Source: Hyphomonadaceae bacterium
GTDB lineage: Bacteria > Pseudomonadota > Alphaproteobacteria > Caulobacterales > Hyphomonadaceae
Direction of reading: 5' to 3'
Assembly: GCA_030158285.1 (NCBI GenBank)
Contig: JAOATF010000169.1
Location: 1-38,507 of the forward strand
Length of the DNA stretch: 38,507 nucleotides
The position numbers and the translations under genes were made by a program. Below the pieces are notes generated by a model that did not search any database, was not told the origin of the DNA, and saw only the letters and a list, made by a program, of their open reading frames with translations. Shown here one piece after another: positions 7,634 through 14,948 of this stretch (positions are counted from its first letter, which is position 1; the number at the start of each line of letters is the position of its first letter).

Positions 7634-9322
7634 ATGCAAGCAACGGCGGTTCTTTCGGATCTTTCGCATTCCGCAGAACAACGCCGCCGACCGAAAAATC
7701 ATCAAGGCCTGCTGACCGCCCCCACGATACGCAATCCGCTCACCGTCTTTGCGGCCGTGCTTGCATCGGCACTTTGCGGCATCCTGCTGCAACCACATGG
7801 AATGCTGAGCTCGTTCTGGCCTGCCAATGCCGTGCTGCTAGGCCTGATGCTGCGAGCGCCGCAGCATGCATCTCCCGCCGGCTGGGCCGCCGCGATTGCC
7901 GGCTTCATGCTCGCAGATATCGCGATGGGCAGCGACTTCGGGCGCGCCGCATTGCTGACGTTCGGCAACCTCTCGGGCGTTGCCGTATGCTTCATTCTGT
8001 TCCGCCGCCTTGCGCCGGGCGAGTTGCGCCTTCGAACGGCGTTCGCGGCGCTGTACCTCTTGCTGATCGTGCTGGCGGGTTCGGCCGTGGCTGGCCTTGC
8101 AGGCATGATCATCAATCCGACGCTCTTCAGGCGCAGTGTGAGCGAAGGCTTCCTGTTCTGGTCGGTGAGTGAGTTTACGAACTACTTGGCTGTGCTTCCA
8201 GTTGTGCTTACAGCGCCTGTTCCAGTGCGGCGGTGGCTTTCGCCTTTTTCGCTGCGGATCGACGTCCGGAAGCTGCTGCCGGCCCTGGCCTGTGTCCTGG
8301 GCCTGGCGCTGGCGCCGATCGCGGCCGGGCCGAGCGCCGTGGTGTTTCCCGTGCCCGGCCTGATCTGGTGCGCGCTGGTTTACGACGTGGCGACAGTCGC
8401 TGCGATGGCCGCCGCGATTGCGGGATGGATGCTGATCGCGCCCTCCATGCACTGGATCAGCCTCGGCATCCCGCTGGACACGTTCCCCGACCTGCTCAAC
8501 TTCCGCTCGGGCATCGCCGTTATCCTTCTGGGCCCGATCTCGGTTGCAGGCGTGATGGCGGCCCGGTCGCAATCCATGAGAGAGGCCGCCGCCGCAAGGG
8601 AAGCAGCCGAGCGCGCCCTGGCCTCCCGCGCCCTGCTGCTGGCGACCATGACACACGAGTTACGCTCGCCCCTCAACATCATCACCGGCTTCGCCACCCT
8701 GCTCGAGCAGCCCGCGAAATCGACGACGACGGACGAACAGGCCGAGTACGGCCAGATCATCCACGAAGCGGCGCGACACATGAACGCCCTCGTCACGGAC
8801 CTGCTGGATACGGCCAAGGTGCAGGCAGGCCAGACAAAGTTCTCGCCCAAGCCGACCGACAGCCACGACATGCTTGTCCAGTCGACCCGGCTGGTGAAGG
8901 GCATGGCCCTGGAACGCAGGATCGACATCGTTGTCGAGACCGGATTCTGGCCGGAGGTGAATGTCGACCCGCGCGCGATCAAGCAGGTGATGATCAACCT
9001 CCTCGCCAACGCCGTGAAGTTTTCACCGGACGGATCGCGCATCACGATTTCAGGCGAAATGCGGCAGGGCCGCCTCGCCGTCAGCGTCGTGGATCGCGGA
9101 TGCGGCATCAGCGCCGCGGATCTCGAACGTATCGGACGCCCCTATGCGCAGGCGGGTGACGACGCCTCGCAACGACAGGGAACCGGGCTTGGCCTTACGC
9201 TCTCGATGCGACTGATTGCACAGCATGGCGGCGTGCTGCGCCTGACGAGCGAACCGGGCAAGGGAACGACGGCGACATTCGACCTGCCACTTCCGGAGGG
9301 ACTCGCCGCGAACGATGTCTGA
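7634..9322 (+). CDS. MASE1-domain sensor histidine kinase
   Basis: The 562-residue protein has an N-terminal hydrophobic region (about residues 33-310) with eight or so membrane helices. It bears the MASE1 signature SSFWPANAVLLGLMLR near residue 60. A short Ala/Glu/Arg coiled linker (315-335) leads to the HisKA domain with H-box MTHELRSPLNII (phospho-acceptor His341). The ATPase domain has an N-box INLLANAVKFSP, a G1 box DRGCGI (from Asp487) and a G2 box GTGLGL (from Gly516). All catalytic elements look intact. No receiver domain and no response-regulator gene lies next to it, so it is an orphan kinase. The MASE1 ligand is unknown. Confidence 0.92.
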   Translation: MQATAVLSDLSHSAEQRRRPKNHQGLLTAPTIRNPLTVFAAVLASALCGILLQPHGMLSSFWPANAVLLGLMLRAPQHASPAGWAAAIAGFMLADIAMGSDFGRAALLTFGNLSGVAVCFILFRRLAPGELRLRTAFAALYLLLIVLAGSAVAGLAGMIINPTLFRRSVSEGFLFWSVSEFTNYLAVLPVVLTAPVPVRRWLSPFSLRIDVRKLLPALACVLGLALAPIAAGPSAVVFPVPGLIWCALVYDVATVAAMAAAIAGWMLIAPSMHWISLGIPLDTFPDLLNFRSGIAVILLGPISVAGVMAARSQSMREAAAAREAAERALASRALLLATMTHELRSPLNIITGFATLLEQPAKSTTTDEQAEYGQIIHEAARHMNALVTDLLDTAKVQAGQTKFSPKPTDSHDMLVQSTRLVKGMALERRIDIVVETGFWPEVNVDPRAIKQVMINLLANAVKFSPDGSRITISGEMRQGRLAVSVVDRGCGISAADLERIGRPYAQAGDDASQRQGTGLGLTLSMRLIAQHGGVLRLTSEPGKGTTATFDLPLPEGLAANDV

Positions 9323-9338
9323 TCCCCGTGGAACAGTT

Positions 9339-9364
9339 GCCTGCACGCGCCGAAAGGCGCAGGC
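9339..9364 (+). terminator. GAAA-tetraloop hairpin after the histidine kinase
   Basis: GCGCC-GAAA-GGCGC at 9347-9360 is extended by GCCT/AGGC outer arms with a 4-base bulge. It lies 16 bp after the kinase stop and before the lipoprotein gene. No clear T-run follows, so termination strength is uncertain. It may instead separate the expression of the two genes. Confidence 0.4.
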
Positions 9365-9388
9365 TTCACCCAGCGCGAAGGAGTTGCC

Positions 9389-9745
9389 ATGAAACCGGCT
9401 TTCCAGATCGCGGCCGTAACATTTGCCGCCGCAACCTGCCTCGTCTCCTGCACCTCGCCGGCGGCGCCGGCAGGACAGGCGAGCATCCAGAACAGCTGCA
9501 TCAATCCCACCGAGATCGCAAAGCAGACGATCCTCAGCGATGAGGAGATCCGTTTCGAGATGCGCAACGGTGACGTCTTCATCAACCGGATGTCGCCGGC
9601 CTGTCACGGGCTGAAGTTCGAGGGCGGTTTCAGCTGGCAGGTGCGCGGCACGCTGGTCTGTGGCCGGCAGCAGACGATCGAGGTGCTGCGCGCAGGCAAT
9701 GTCTGCCTGCTCGGCGACTTCACGCGCGAGCCATCGAAAACCTAG
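9389..9745 (+). CDS. DUF6491-like small lipoprotein
   Basis: The 118-residue protein has a lipoprotein signal with lipobox LVSC (Cys21). Its mature part reads NSCINPTEI, ILSDEEIRFEMRNGDVFINRMSPACHGL and CLLGDFTREP. The pattern of a C-terminal LGDF with spaced Cys residues resembles DUF6491 proteins of alphaproteobacteria, whose function is unknown. A GAAGGAG ribosome-binding site sits 5-6 bases upstream of the ATG. Its stop overlaps the stop of the convergent small gene by 2 bases. It follows the orphan kinase gene with 66 bp between them, so partial co-transcription is possible. Confidence 0.75.
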   Translation: MKPAFQIAAVTFAAATCLVSCTSPAAPAGQASIQNSCINPTEIAKQTILSDEEIRFEMRNGDVFINRMSPACHGLKFEGGFSWQVRGTLVCGRQQTIEVLRAGNVCLLGDFTREPSKT

Positions 9746-9990
9746 TCCTTCTCCCGGCCGGTCGGCTGGGCCTCAAGGAATTCCTCGACCTCATCCAGCG
9801 TGGCCGAGAACTCATAGCCCTTGTCGCCGAACACGATCTTCCGCGTCTCGTCCTCGCGCAGCATGTAGCCGCCGTGGACCAGCGGCTTGCCGATCGGCTT
9901 CTGCATCTTCATGACCGAACAGCCATAACGCGCGGCGAGCCGCTTTACGCGGCGCTCGTGCGAGGCGACTTCATGCTTTCCCTTGCCCAT
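9742..9990 (-). CDS. Small basic protein of unknown function
   Basis: The 82-residue product begins MGKGKHEVASHERRVKRLAA at the ATG of 9988-9990 and is Lys/Arg-rich at its N-terminus. The middle reads MKMQKPIGKPLVHGGYMLRE and GDKGYEFSATLDEVEEFLEA, a small mixed alpha/beta protein. I do not recognise a named domain. Codon use and the charged but ordered composition look like a genuine protein. An in-frame extension to 10098 exists but overlaps the start of the GFA gene and lacks the same character. It is convergent with the lipoprotein gene on its 3' side. Confidence 0.65.
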   Translation of the reverse strand: MGKGKHEVASHERRVKRLAARYGCSVMKMQKPIGKPLVHGGYMLREDETRKIVFGDKGYEFSATLDEVEEFLEAQPTGREKD

Positions 9991-10097
9991 GCGCACCGTA
10001 TGCGACGGCTGGTTGGACCAAGGCAAGGGCTTGCGTTGACCCTGCCCGCCCACGCGGAGACAGTGCGTCGAAGCGTTGCAGCAAACGGGGGCGATCA

Positions 10098-10496
10098 ATG
10101 AAGAACCGGCAAGGCAGCTGCCTGTGTGGCGCCCGGCGCTATGAAATCGCAGGCGACCTCGACGGCGTCTGGATGTGCCACTGCTCGCTCTGCCGCAAGG
10201 CGACCGGCTCAGTCGGCAACGCCATCCTGATCGTGCCGAAGGATCGCTTCCGCTGGCTCAGCGGCGAGGATCATGGCGAGACATTCGCGCTTCGCCCCAC
10301 CTACACCATCACCCGTTGCAAGACCTGCGGCACGCCGCTGCCCGCCGAGGAAGACGGGAAAAACGTCTACATCACGGCTGGCACGCTCGATGACCCACTC
10401 GGCGCGGGCATCAGGACGCATCTCTTCTGCGCCTCACGCGCCGACTGGGATCACGACACGCCCGACGTCCGCCATTTCGACGAGCGCTCGACCTAG
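10098..10496 (+). CDS. GFA-family zinc protein (glutathione-dependent formaldehyde-activating enzyme/CENP-V fold)
   Basis: The 132-residue protein has the full set of GFA zinc ligands: CLC at 8-10, CHCSLC at 27-32 and CKTC at 74-77. The GSCLCGARRYEI opening and the CSLCRKATGS segment are diagnostic. The fold takes its name from Gfa of Paracoccus denitrificans, but most members have no proven substrate and a formaldehyde role should not be assumed. No formaldehyde dehydrogenase is nearby. The ATG lies about 100 bp from the start of the divergent basic-protein gene, so the promoters probably sit in between or overlap. Confidence 0.9.
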   Translation: MKNRQGSCLCGARRYEIAGDLDGVWMCHCSLCRKATGSVGNAILIVPKDRFRWLSGEDHGETFALRPTYTITRCKTCGTPLPAEEDGKNVYITAGTLDDPLGAGIRTHLFCASRADWDHDTPDVRHFDERST

Positions 10497-10501
10497 CCCC
10501 C

Positions 10502-10530
10502 TTGCATTGCGCGAAAGCTCAAGCTAGACA
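10502..10530 (+). promoter_or_regulatory. Sigma-70-like promoter of the ArsR gene, probably leaderless
   Basis: TTGCAT at 10502-10507 and TAGACA at 10525-10530 are separated by 17 bases, a good housekeeping promoter layout. Transcription would begin at about 10537-10540, on or next to the ATG at 10540. No Shine-Dalgarno sequence is visible upstream of that ATG, which fits a leaderless mRNA. Confidence 0.55.
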
Positions 10531-10531
10531 C

Positions 10532-10547
10532 TGAACCCAATGGTTCA
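10532..10547. promoter_or_regulatory. Perfect inverted repeat over the ArsR start codon, candidate operator
   Basis: TGAACCCAATGGTTCA is a perfect 6-bp inverted repeat with a 4-base spacer. It spans the predicted transcription start and the ATG of the ArsR gene. Its placement next to the -10 box is what autorepression by the ArsR dimer would require. Confidence 0.65.
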
Positions 10548-10905
10548 ATTTTCATCTGCCCGCCTCGATGCCTCGTTTGCCGCGCTGTCCGACGCGACAC
10601 GGCGCGGCGTGCTGGAACAGCTCGAACGCGGGGACGCCTCGATCACCGACCTCGCCGACAGGTTCCACATGACCCTCACGGGCATGAAGAAGCACGTCAG
10701 CGTGCTGGAACATGCGGGGCTGGTCGTCACGCAGAAGGTCGGTCGCGTCCGCACCTGCCAGCTGGGCGCCCGAAGCCTGGAGGCGGAAGCGGCGTGGATC
10801 GAGAAGCGCCGCCGTCTCTGGGAAGCGCGCTTCGACGAGCTGGACAAGATTGTCGAGGAATTGAAACAGAAGGAGAAGGCGGATGGTCGCAAACGGCGCG
10901 CGTGA
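10540..10905 (+). CDS. ArsR-family winged-helix repressor
   Basis: The 121-residue protein carries an ArsR helix-turn-helix: FAALSDATRRGVLEQLERGDASITDLADRFHMTLTGMKKHVSVLEHAGLV, split here as DATRR (start of the fold), ITDLADRFHM (helix before the recognition helix) and TGMKKHVSVLE (recognition helix). A short wing (KVGRVRTCQL) and a charged C-terminal helix follow. No Cys pair for metal sensing is present. This subgroup is typically paired with AHSA1/SRPBCC genes, as here: the SRPBCC start at 10883 lies inside this gene with a 23-base overlap. The pair should be co-transcribed from the promoter at 10502. Confidence 0.9.
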   Translation: MVQFSSARLDASFAALSDATRRGVLEQLERGDASITDLADRFHMTLTGMKKHVSVLEHAGLVVTQKVGRVRTCQLGARSLEAEAAWIEKRRRLWEARFDELDKIVEELKQKEKADGRKRRA

Positions 10906-11383
10906 GAAGAACCTCACCGAGATGCAACGCATGTCAGATCGCGAGATGATGGTCACGCGCACGATCAACGCCCCCGCGCGCATCGTGTTTGAAGCCTGGA
11001 CCAATCCCGAGCACTTCAAACGTTGGTGGACGCCGAAATCCTAGGGCATGACCATCCATTCCTGCGAGATCGATGCGCGCGCGGGCGGCGGCTACAAGCT
11101 GATGATCAGCCACCCCGACTACGCACCCGAACCCATGCCGTTCTTCGGCAGGTATCTCGAAGTCACGCCGCCCACCCGCCTCGTCTGGACCAACGAGGAA
11201 GGCGGCGAAGCCGGCCCCGTCACTACGGTCACCTTCGAAGAAAAAGACGGCAAGACGCTGCTTATCATGCGGGACGTTTATCCCTCGAAAGAAGCGCTCG
11301 ATACCGCGATGGAGTCTGGCAGCACGGGCGGCTTCGAGGAGACGTTCGACCAGCTGGCCGCATTCCTCGCCGAGCGAGGCTGA
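10883..11383 (+). pseudogene. AHSA1/SRPBCC-domain gene interrupted by an in-frame amber codon
   Basis: From the ATG at 10883, with AGGAGA upstream, the frame encodes an AHSA1-like start: MVTRTINAPARIVFEAWTNP, then FKRWWTPKS. A TAG at 11042-11044 follows, and the same frame continues GMTIHSCEIDARAGGGYKL to a normal end at 11383. The parts on both sides match one domain (Activator of Hsp90 ATPase homologue 1-like, START/Bet v1 fold) with no frame change. In relatives the TAG position usually holds Phe, Met or another hydrophobic residue. The lesion is therefore a point nonsense change or a sequence error. A restart at the ATG of 11048 is possible but would lack the first strand and helices of the fold. 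Confidence 0.8.
11048..11383 (+). CDS. Possible restarted C-terminal fragment of the AHSA1 gene
   Basis: An ATG lies 4 bases after the amber codon, in the original frame, and opens 111 codons to 11383. Termination and reinitiation could produce this fragment. It keeps strands such as EPMPFFGRYLEVTPPTRLVW and the terminal helix FDQLAAFLAERG, but lacks the N-terminal 53 residues of the domain. No independent ribosome-binding site is seen. It is probably non-functional on its own. Confidence 0.35.
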   Translation: MTIHSCEIDARAGGGYKLMISHPDYAPEPMPFFGRYLEVTPPTRLVWTNEEGGEAGPVTTVTFEEKDGKTLLIMRDVYPSKEALDTAMESGSTGGFEETFDQLAAFLAERG

Positions 11384-11388
11384 GGCCT

Positions 11389-11415
11389 GGGGGCGGCGAC
11401 CGCAACGCTGCCCCC
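11389..11415. terminator. Hairpin between convergent genes
   Basis: GGGGGCGGC at 11389-11397 pairs over 9 bp (one G-T) with GCTGCCCCC at 11407-11415 around a 9-base loop. It lies between the AHSA1 stop and the stop of the convergent membrane-protein gene. No T-run is present on either side, so it is a candidate bidirectional 3'-end structure only. Confidence 0.45.
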
Positions 11416-11419
11416 CCGC

Positions 11420-11848
11420 TTACGCCCACACATGATCGGGGCGACGAATAAGCCAGGCGATGCCGGCAGTAAGCCCTCCAAGCGCCAGCCCGATCGGCAT
11501 CGTCGTTCCCGTCCAACCCTGAAAGCCTAGTCGCAAAATTTCCGCCAGCGACGCCCCCACCAAAGCTCCGACCGCGACGTACGCCCACAGAGCCGTGAGG
11601 CGCATCCGCATCAGCGTCGCATGCAGCGGAATTCCCACCGCAACTGTAATCAGCAGCGACAGAAACCCGAATCCCGCAGTGAAAACCAGAACTCCGGCGC
11701 CAGCGTTCAGCCACCCGGACGACGGTTCGCAGCAAAGCAATCCCTGTGCGAGCACGTAAATCAACCCGACGAGGAAAGAAGCGAGAAAAGGCGCCAAGGC
11801 CGCAGCCCTTATCAAACGCTCGTGCCTAAGCGCTGCAGGCCCCGGCAT
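11420..11848 (-). CDS. Four-helix membrane protein of unknown function
   Basis: The 142-residue protein has four hydrophobic segments at about residues 12-35, 48-75, 83-105 and 115-136, with short polar loops. It ends with a basic cytoplasmic tail (RRPDHVWA). A CC pair with nearby Glu and Pro follows the first helix. I recognise no family. The start ATG has a strong GGGAGAGG ribosome-binding site. It lies 68 bp downstream of guaA on the same strand, and the sequence does not show whether it shares the guaA transcript. Confidence 0.7.
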   Translation of the reverse strand: MPGPAALRHERLIRAAALAPFLASFLVGLIYVLAQGLLCCEPSSGWLNAGAGVLVFTAGFGFLSLLITVAVGIPLHATLMRMRLTALWAYVAVGALVGASLAEILRLGFQGWTGTTMPIGLALGGLTAGIAWLIRRPDHVWA

Positions 11849-11916
11849 TCCCCTCTCCCAAAAGCTCCACAGTCATCGTGGGATGTGACGAATCTGCGGC
11901 GCTTACCGAACCGGAA

Positions 11917-13524
11917 TCATTCCCACTCAATCGTCCCCGGCGGCTTGCTCGTCACGTCGTAGACGACGCGCGAGACGCCCTTCACCTCGTTGATGATGCG
12001 GGTTGCCGTGCGGCCGAGGAAGTTCATGTCGAACTGGTAGAAGTCCGCCGTCATGCCGTCGGTCGAGGTGACAGCGCGGAGAGCGAGGACGCTTTCGTAG
12101 GTGCGGGCGTCGCCCATCACGCCGACCGAGCGCACGGGTAGCAGCACCGCGAAGGCCTGCCAGATCTTGTCGTAGAGGCCGGCCTTGCGGATCTCGTCGA
12201 GATAGATGGCGTCGGCTTTCTGGAGGATGGCCACACGCTCCGGCGTGATCTCGCCGGGGATGCGGATGGCGAGGCCGGGGCCGGGGAAGGGATGACGGCC
12301 GACAAGGCTTTCCGCCATGCCGAGTTCGCGGCCCAGCGCCCTCACCTCGTCCTTGAACAACTCGCGGAGCGGTTCGACCAGTTTGAGGTTCATCTTCTCC
12401 GGCAGGCCGCCGACATTGTGGTGCGACTTGATCGTCACCGATGGGCCGCCGTCGAACGAAACGCTTTCGATCACGTCGGGATAGAGCGTGCCCTGCGCCA
12501 GGAATTGCGCGCCCTGCACTTTCTTCGCTTCCGCTTCGAAGATGTCGATGAAGGTCTTGCCGATGAACTTCCGCTTGTTCTCCGGATCGGAGACGCCCGC
12601 GAGGCCGCCAAGGAACTGCTCGCCCGCATCCACATGCACCAGCGGAATGTTGTAGTGGCCGCGGAACAGCTTCACGACCTCGTCGGCTTCGTTGGCGCGC
12701 ATCAGGCCGGTGTCGACGAACACGCAGGTGAGCTGGTCGCCGATGGCTTCGTGGATCAACACGGCGGCGACTGAACTATCGACGCCGCCGGAGAGACCGC
12801 AGATCACCCTGCCCGTGCCGACCTGCGCCTTGATCTTGGCGACCTGCTCGGCGCGCAGGGCGGCCATCGTCCAGTCGCCCTTCATGCCGGCGATCTTCTT
12901 CACGAAGTTGGACAACAGCTTGGCGCCATCCGGCGTGTGCACCACTTCAGGGTGGAACATGGTGGTGTAGTAGCGGCGCTTCTCATCCACCGCGATAGCG
13001 AAGGGCGCGTTCTCCGACGTACCGATGACCTTGAAGCCATCCGGCAGGCGCGTGACGCGATCGCCATGGCTCATCCAGACCGGGTAGCGCTTGCCGACTT
13101 CCCAGAAGCCTTCGAACAGCGGCGAAGCTTCCTTGATCTCCACATCGGCGCGGCCGAACTCCGCCGCGTGGCCGCCTTCGACGACGCCGCCGAGTTGCAC
13201 CGCCATCGTCTGCTGGCCGTAGCAGATCGACAGGATCGGCACGCCAAGATCGAAAGCCGCCTGCGGCGCGCGGGGCGATTTCTCGCGGGTGACGCTGTCG
13301 GGACCGCCCGAGAAGATCACCGCCTTGGGATTGTATCCGGCTTTGATGATCGCTTCGGCCCGGTTGTAGGGGTGGACCTCGCAATACACCCCCATCTCGC
13401 GCAGCCGCCTGGCGATCAGCTGGGTGACCTGACTGCCGAAATCGATGATCAGCGCACGTTCGTGCGCCCCTGAACCAAGGGATGCGGAATCATAGGTGTG
13501 GGGGGTGGGGGTGTTGCTCGCCAT
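11917..13524 (-). CDS. guaA: GMP synthase (glutamine-hydrolysing)
   Basis: GuaA aminates XMP to GMP using glutamine and ATP. The 535-residue protein has an N-terminal class I glutamine amidotransferase domain with nucleophile Cys101 (SICYGQQ) and the His191-Pro-Glu193 pair (FHPEVVHT). The ATP-pyrophosphatase loop SGGVDSS starts at about residue 245, and the C-terminal dimerisation domain ends in [12 protein letters not shown]. The first 20 residues (Ser/Thr-rich) are an extension before the ALIIDFGSQ core. It lies in the same minus-strand group as guaB, the preceding enzyme of the pathway, with rsmB and others in between. Confidence 0.98.
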   Translation of the reverse strand: MASNTPTPHTYDSASLGSGAHERALIIDFGSQVTQLIARRLREMGVYCEVHPYNRAEAIIKAGYNPKAVIFSGGPDSVTREKSPRAPQAAFDLGVPILSICYGQQTMAVQLGGVVEGGHAAEFGRADVEIKEASPLFEGFWEVGKRYPVWMSHGDRVTRLPDGFKVIGTSENAPFAIAVDEKRRYYTTMFHPEVVHTPDGAKLLSNFVKKIAGMKGDWTMAALRAEQVAKIKAQVGTGRVICGLSGGVDSSVAAVLIHEAIGDQLTCVFVDTGLMRANEADEVVKLFRGHYNIPLVHVDAGEQFLGGLAGVSDPENKRKFIGKTFIDIFEAEAKKVQGAQFLAQGTLYPDVIESVSFDGGPSVTIKSHHNVGGLPEKMNLKLVEPLRELFKDEVRALGRELGMAESLVGRHPFPGPGLAIRIPGEITPERVAILQKADAIYLDEIRKAGLYDKIWQAFAVLLPVRSVGVMGDARTYESVLALRAVTSTDGMTADFYQFDMNFLGRTATRIINEVKGVSRVVYDVTSKPPGTIEWE

Positions 13525-13584
13525 GGCGGAAATAGAAGGGGTTCGGCCTTGGCGTCAATACTCTTCGTGGACGATCCACAGCCC

Positions 13585-14091
13585 CTACCCGTTCAGGCCC
13601 AGGGCGCGCGCACGGAAACGGTTCATCAGGTCGGACAGGCCGTCGGCATCGAGGCCGAATGTATCGGGCAGCATGCCGGAGGCGCCGATCATCGCGCGAT
13701 TGGCGGCGGCGAGTTGCGGGTTGGCGGTTTCGTCCTGCTGCGTGGTGAAGCCGACGAACTGCCGGAAGCCGACACGCACGGGATAGAAGGCCGAGCACTC
13801 CCGCCACTCGCGACGGAAGGAACGGAACAGCGTCCGGCACACAAAGCCATCGCGGTCGAGCGCGAGATTGGCGCCGACGCCGAACATCAGCGGCGCGGCG
13901 ATCAGCGCGCAGACGAGGAAGAATCCGCCGGCGCCCCAGAACACCACGGGCTGCTGTTCAGGACCCAGCCAGATCGCGATGGCGACAAACCCGATAGCGA
14001 TCAGGAAGACGAGCAGCCAGCGCAGGCGATCCGGCTTCAGCATCATCGTCTCCGGCAGCGGATCGCCATCGACATCGAGGTAGTCGGTCAC
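13585..14091 (-). CDS. Two-helix membrane protein of unknown function
   Basis: The 168-residue product starts with GTG at 14089-14091, overlapping the upstream stop by 4 bp. After a short acidic start come two adjacent transmembrane segments (about residues 24-42 and 49-72). A soluble C-terminal domain includes LALDRDGFVCRTLFRSFRREWRECSAF. That arrangement, a helical hairpin followed by a beta-rich segment with a DRDGF turn, is reminiscent of small bacterial PH-like membrane proteins of the STM3941 type. I cannot confirm that match by eye. The gene separates guaA from rsmB together with its upstream partner. Confidence 0.7.
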   Translation of the reverse strand: MTDYLDVDGDPLPETMMLKPDRLRWLLVFLIAIGFVAIAIWLGPEQQPVVFWGAGGFFLVCALIAAPLMFGVGANLALDRDGFVCRTLFRSFRREWRECSAFYPVRVGFRQFVGFTTQQDETANPQLAAANRAMIGASGMLPDTFGLDADGLSDLMNRFRARALGLNG

Positions 14092-14906
14092 AACACGCCC
14101 TCGCCCTGCTTAGGCAGATCAGCATCCAATTGAAGCAACAGATTATAGAAAAACCTAAGCTGCGCGCGAGCGCCCCAGCTTGCCGTCTTGGATACGAAAT
14201 CAAGATCGCCACGCCCGCTGTAGTCGTATGCCGATCTGCGACCGCGCGTGCATTCAACCAGATCGTACTGCCCGACCCCCGAAATGAAATCGCTGCCGCG
14301 AAATCTTCCAAGATTCTGCCCGGGGCTCCCGACGCTGAGGCTGAAGCACAGACCCACCACGCCCCCGTAAAACACCGGCTTGCCCTCGTGCGTTAGAGTC
14401 ATGGAGCTCTTGCCGCCAGCGTCCACAGCAAAGCCGCCGACGATTTCTGTCCGCGGCATTTTCTTTACGAACGAGCGATTGAAGGGATAAAACTCTTCCT
14501 TGTTTCGTTTCAGAACAAAGCCGTTCTGTTGGCCAAATTTTTCCGCATACGCCCGGATTTCCGTGGCCTTGCGTAAAGGAGGCTCGACGCTTTCGCGAGC
14601 ACGCTCCAGCTCCTCGAACCGTGCAAGGACCAGCGGTCGAGCAAAGCGCGTGTGGACGATTTCGAGATCCAGCTGACGACACCGATCGAGAAATATCCCG
14701 CGTGGCGTGCCGGATTCGCAAGGCGTAACGTGCCGCTCACCAGACAAGACCTTCAGGAAATTGCGGTCATCGTCTTCGAGAAACTCTTCGACGGTGAAAG
14801 CTCCGTCGCACAAGTCCGCAGCAAGTCTTGCATATGTATCCGGCAGGCCGAATCCTTCGCCACGGAACGCAGCGCGAACCTTCGGCACACCCGTCCATTT
14901 CGACAT
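14088..14906 (-). CDS. Unrecognised soluble protein
   Basis: The 272-residue product from the ATG at 14904-14906 begins MSKWTGVPKVRAAFRGEGFG. The frame stays open five codons further, to a TTG. It has no signal peptide or membrane helix. The N-terminal third is acidic (VEEFLEDDDRNFLKVL) and the middle carries Arg/Glu-rich helices. The C-terminal half looks beta-rich, with FAVDAGGKSSMTLTHEGKPVFYGG and SVGSPGQNLGRF. I know no family with these blocks. Its base composition is visibly lower in GC than its neighbours (for example near 14120-14160 and 14490-14540), suggesting acquisition. The 4-bp overlap with the membrane-protein gene downstream implies joint translation. Confidence 0.65.
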   Translation of the reverse strand: MSKWTGVPKVRAAFRGEGFGLPDTYARLAADLCDGAFTVEEFLEDDDRNFLKVLSGERHVTPCESGTPRGIFLDRCRQLDLEIVHTRFARPLVLARFEELERARESVEPPLRKATEIRAYAEKFGQQNGFVLKRNKEEFYPFNRSFVKKMPRTEIVGGFAVDAGGKSSMTLTHEGKPVFYGGVVGLCFSLSVGSPGQNLGRFRGSDFISGVGQYDLVECTRGRRSAYDYSGRGDLDFVSKTASWGARAQLRFFYNLLLQLDADLPKQGEGVL

Positions 14907-14948
14907 GTCAGGGGCCACCAAGAATGCTGCTCCCGATCTGGCACGAGT

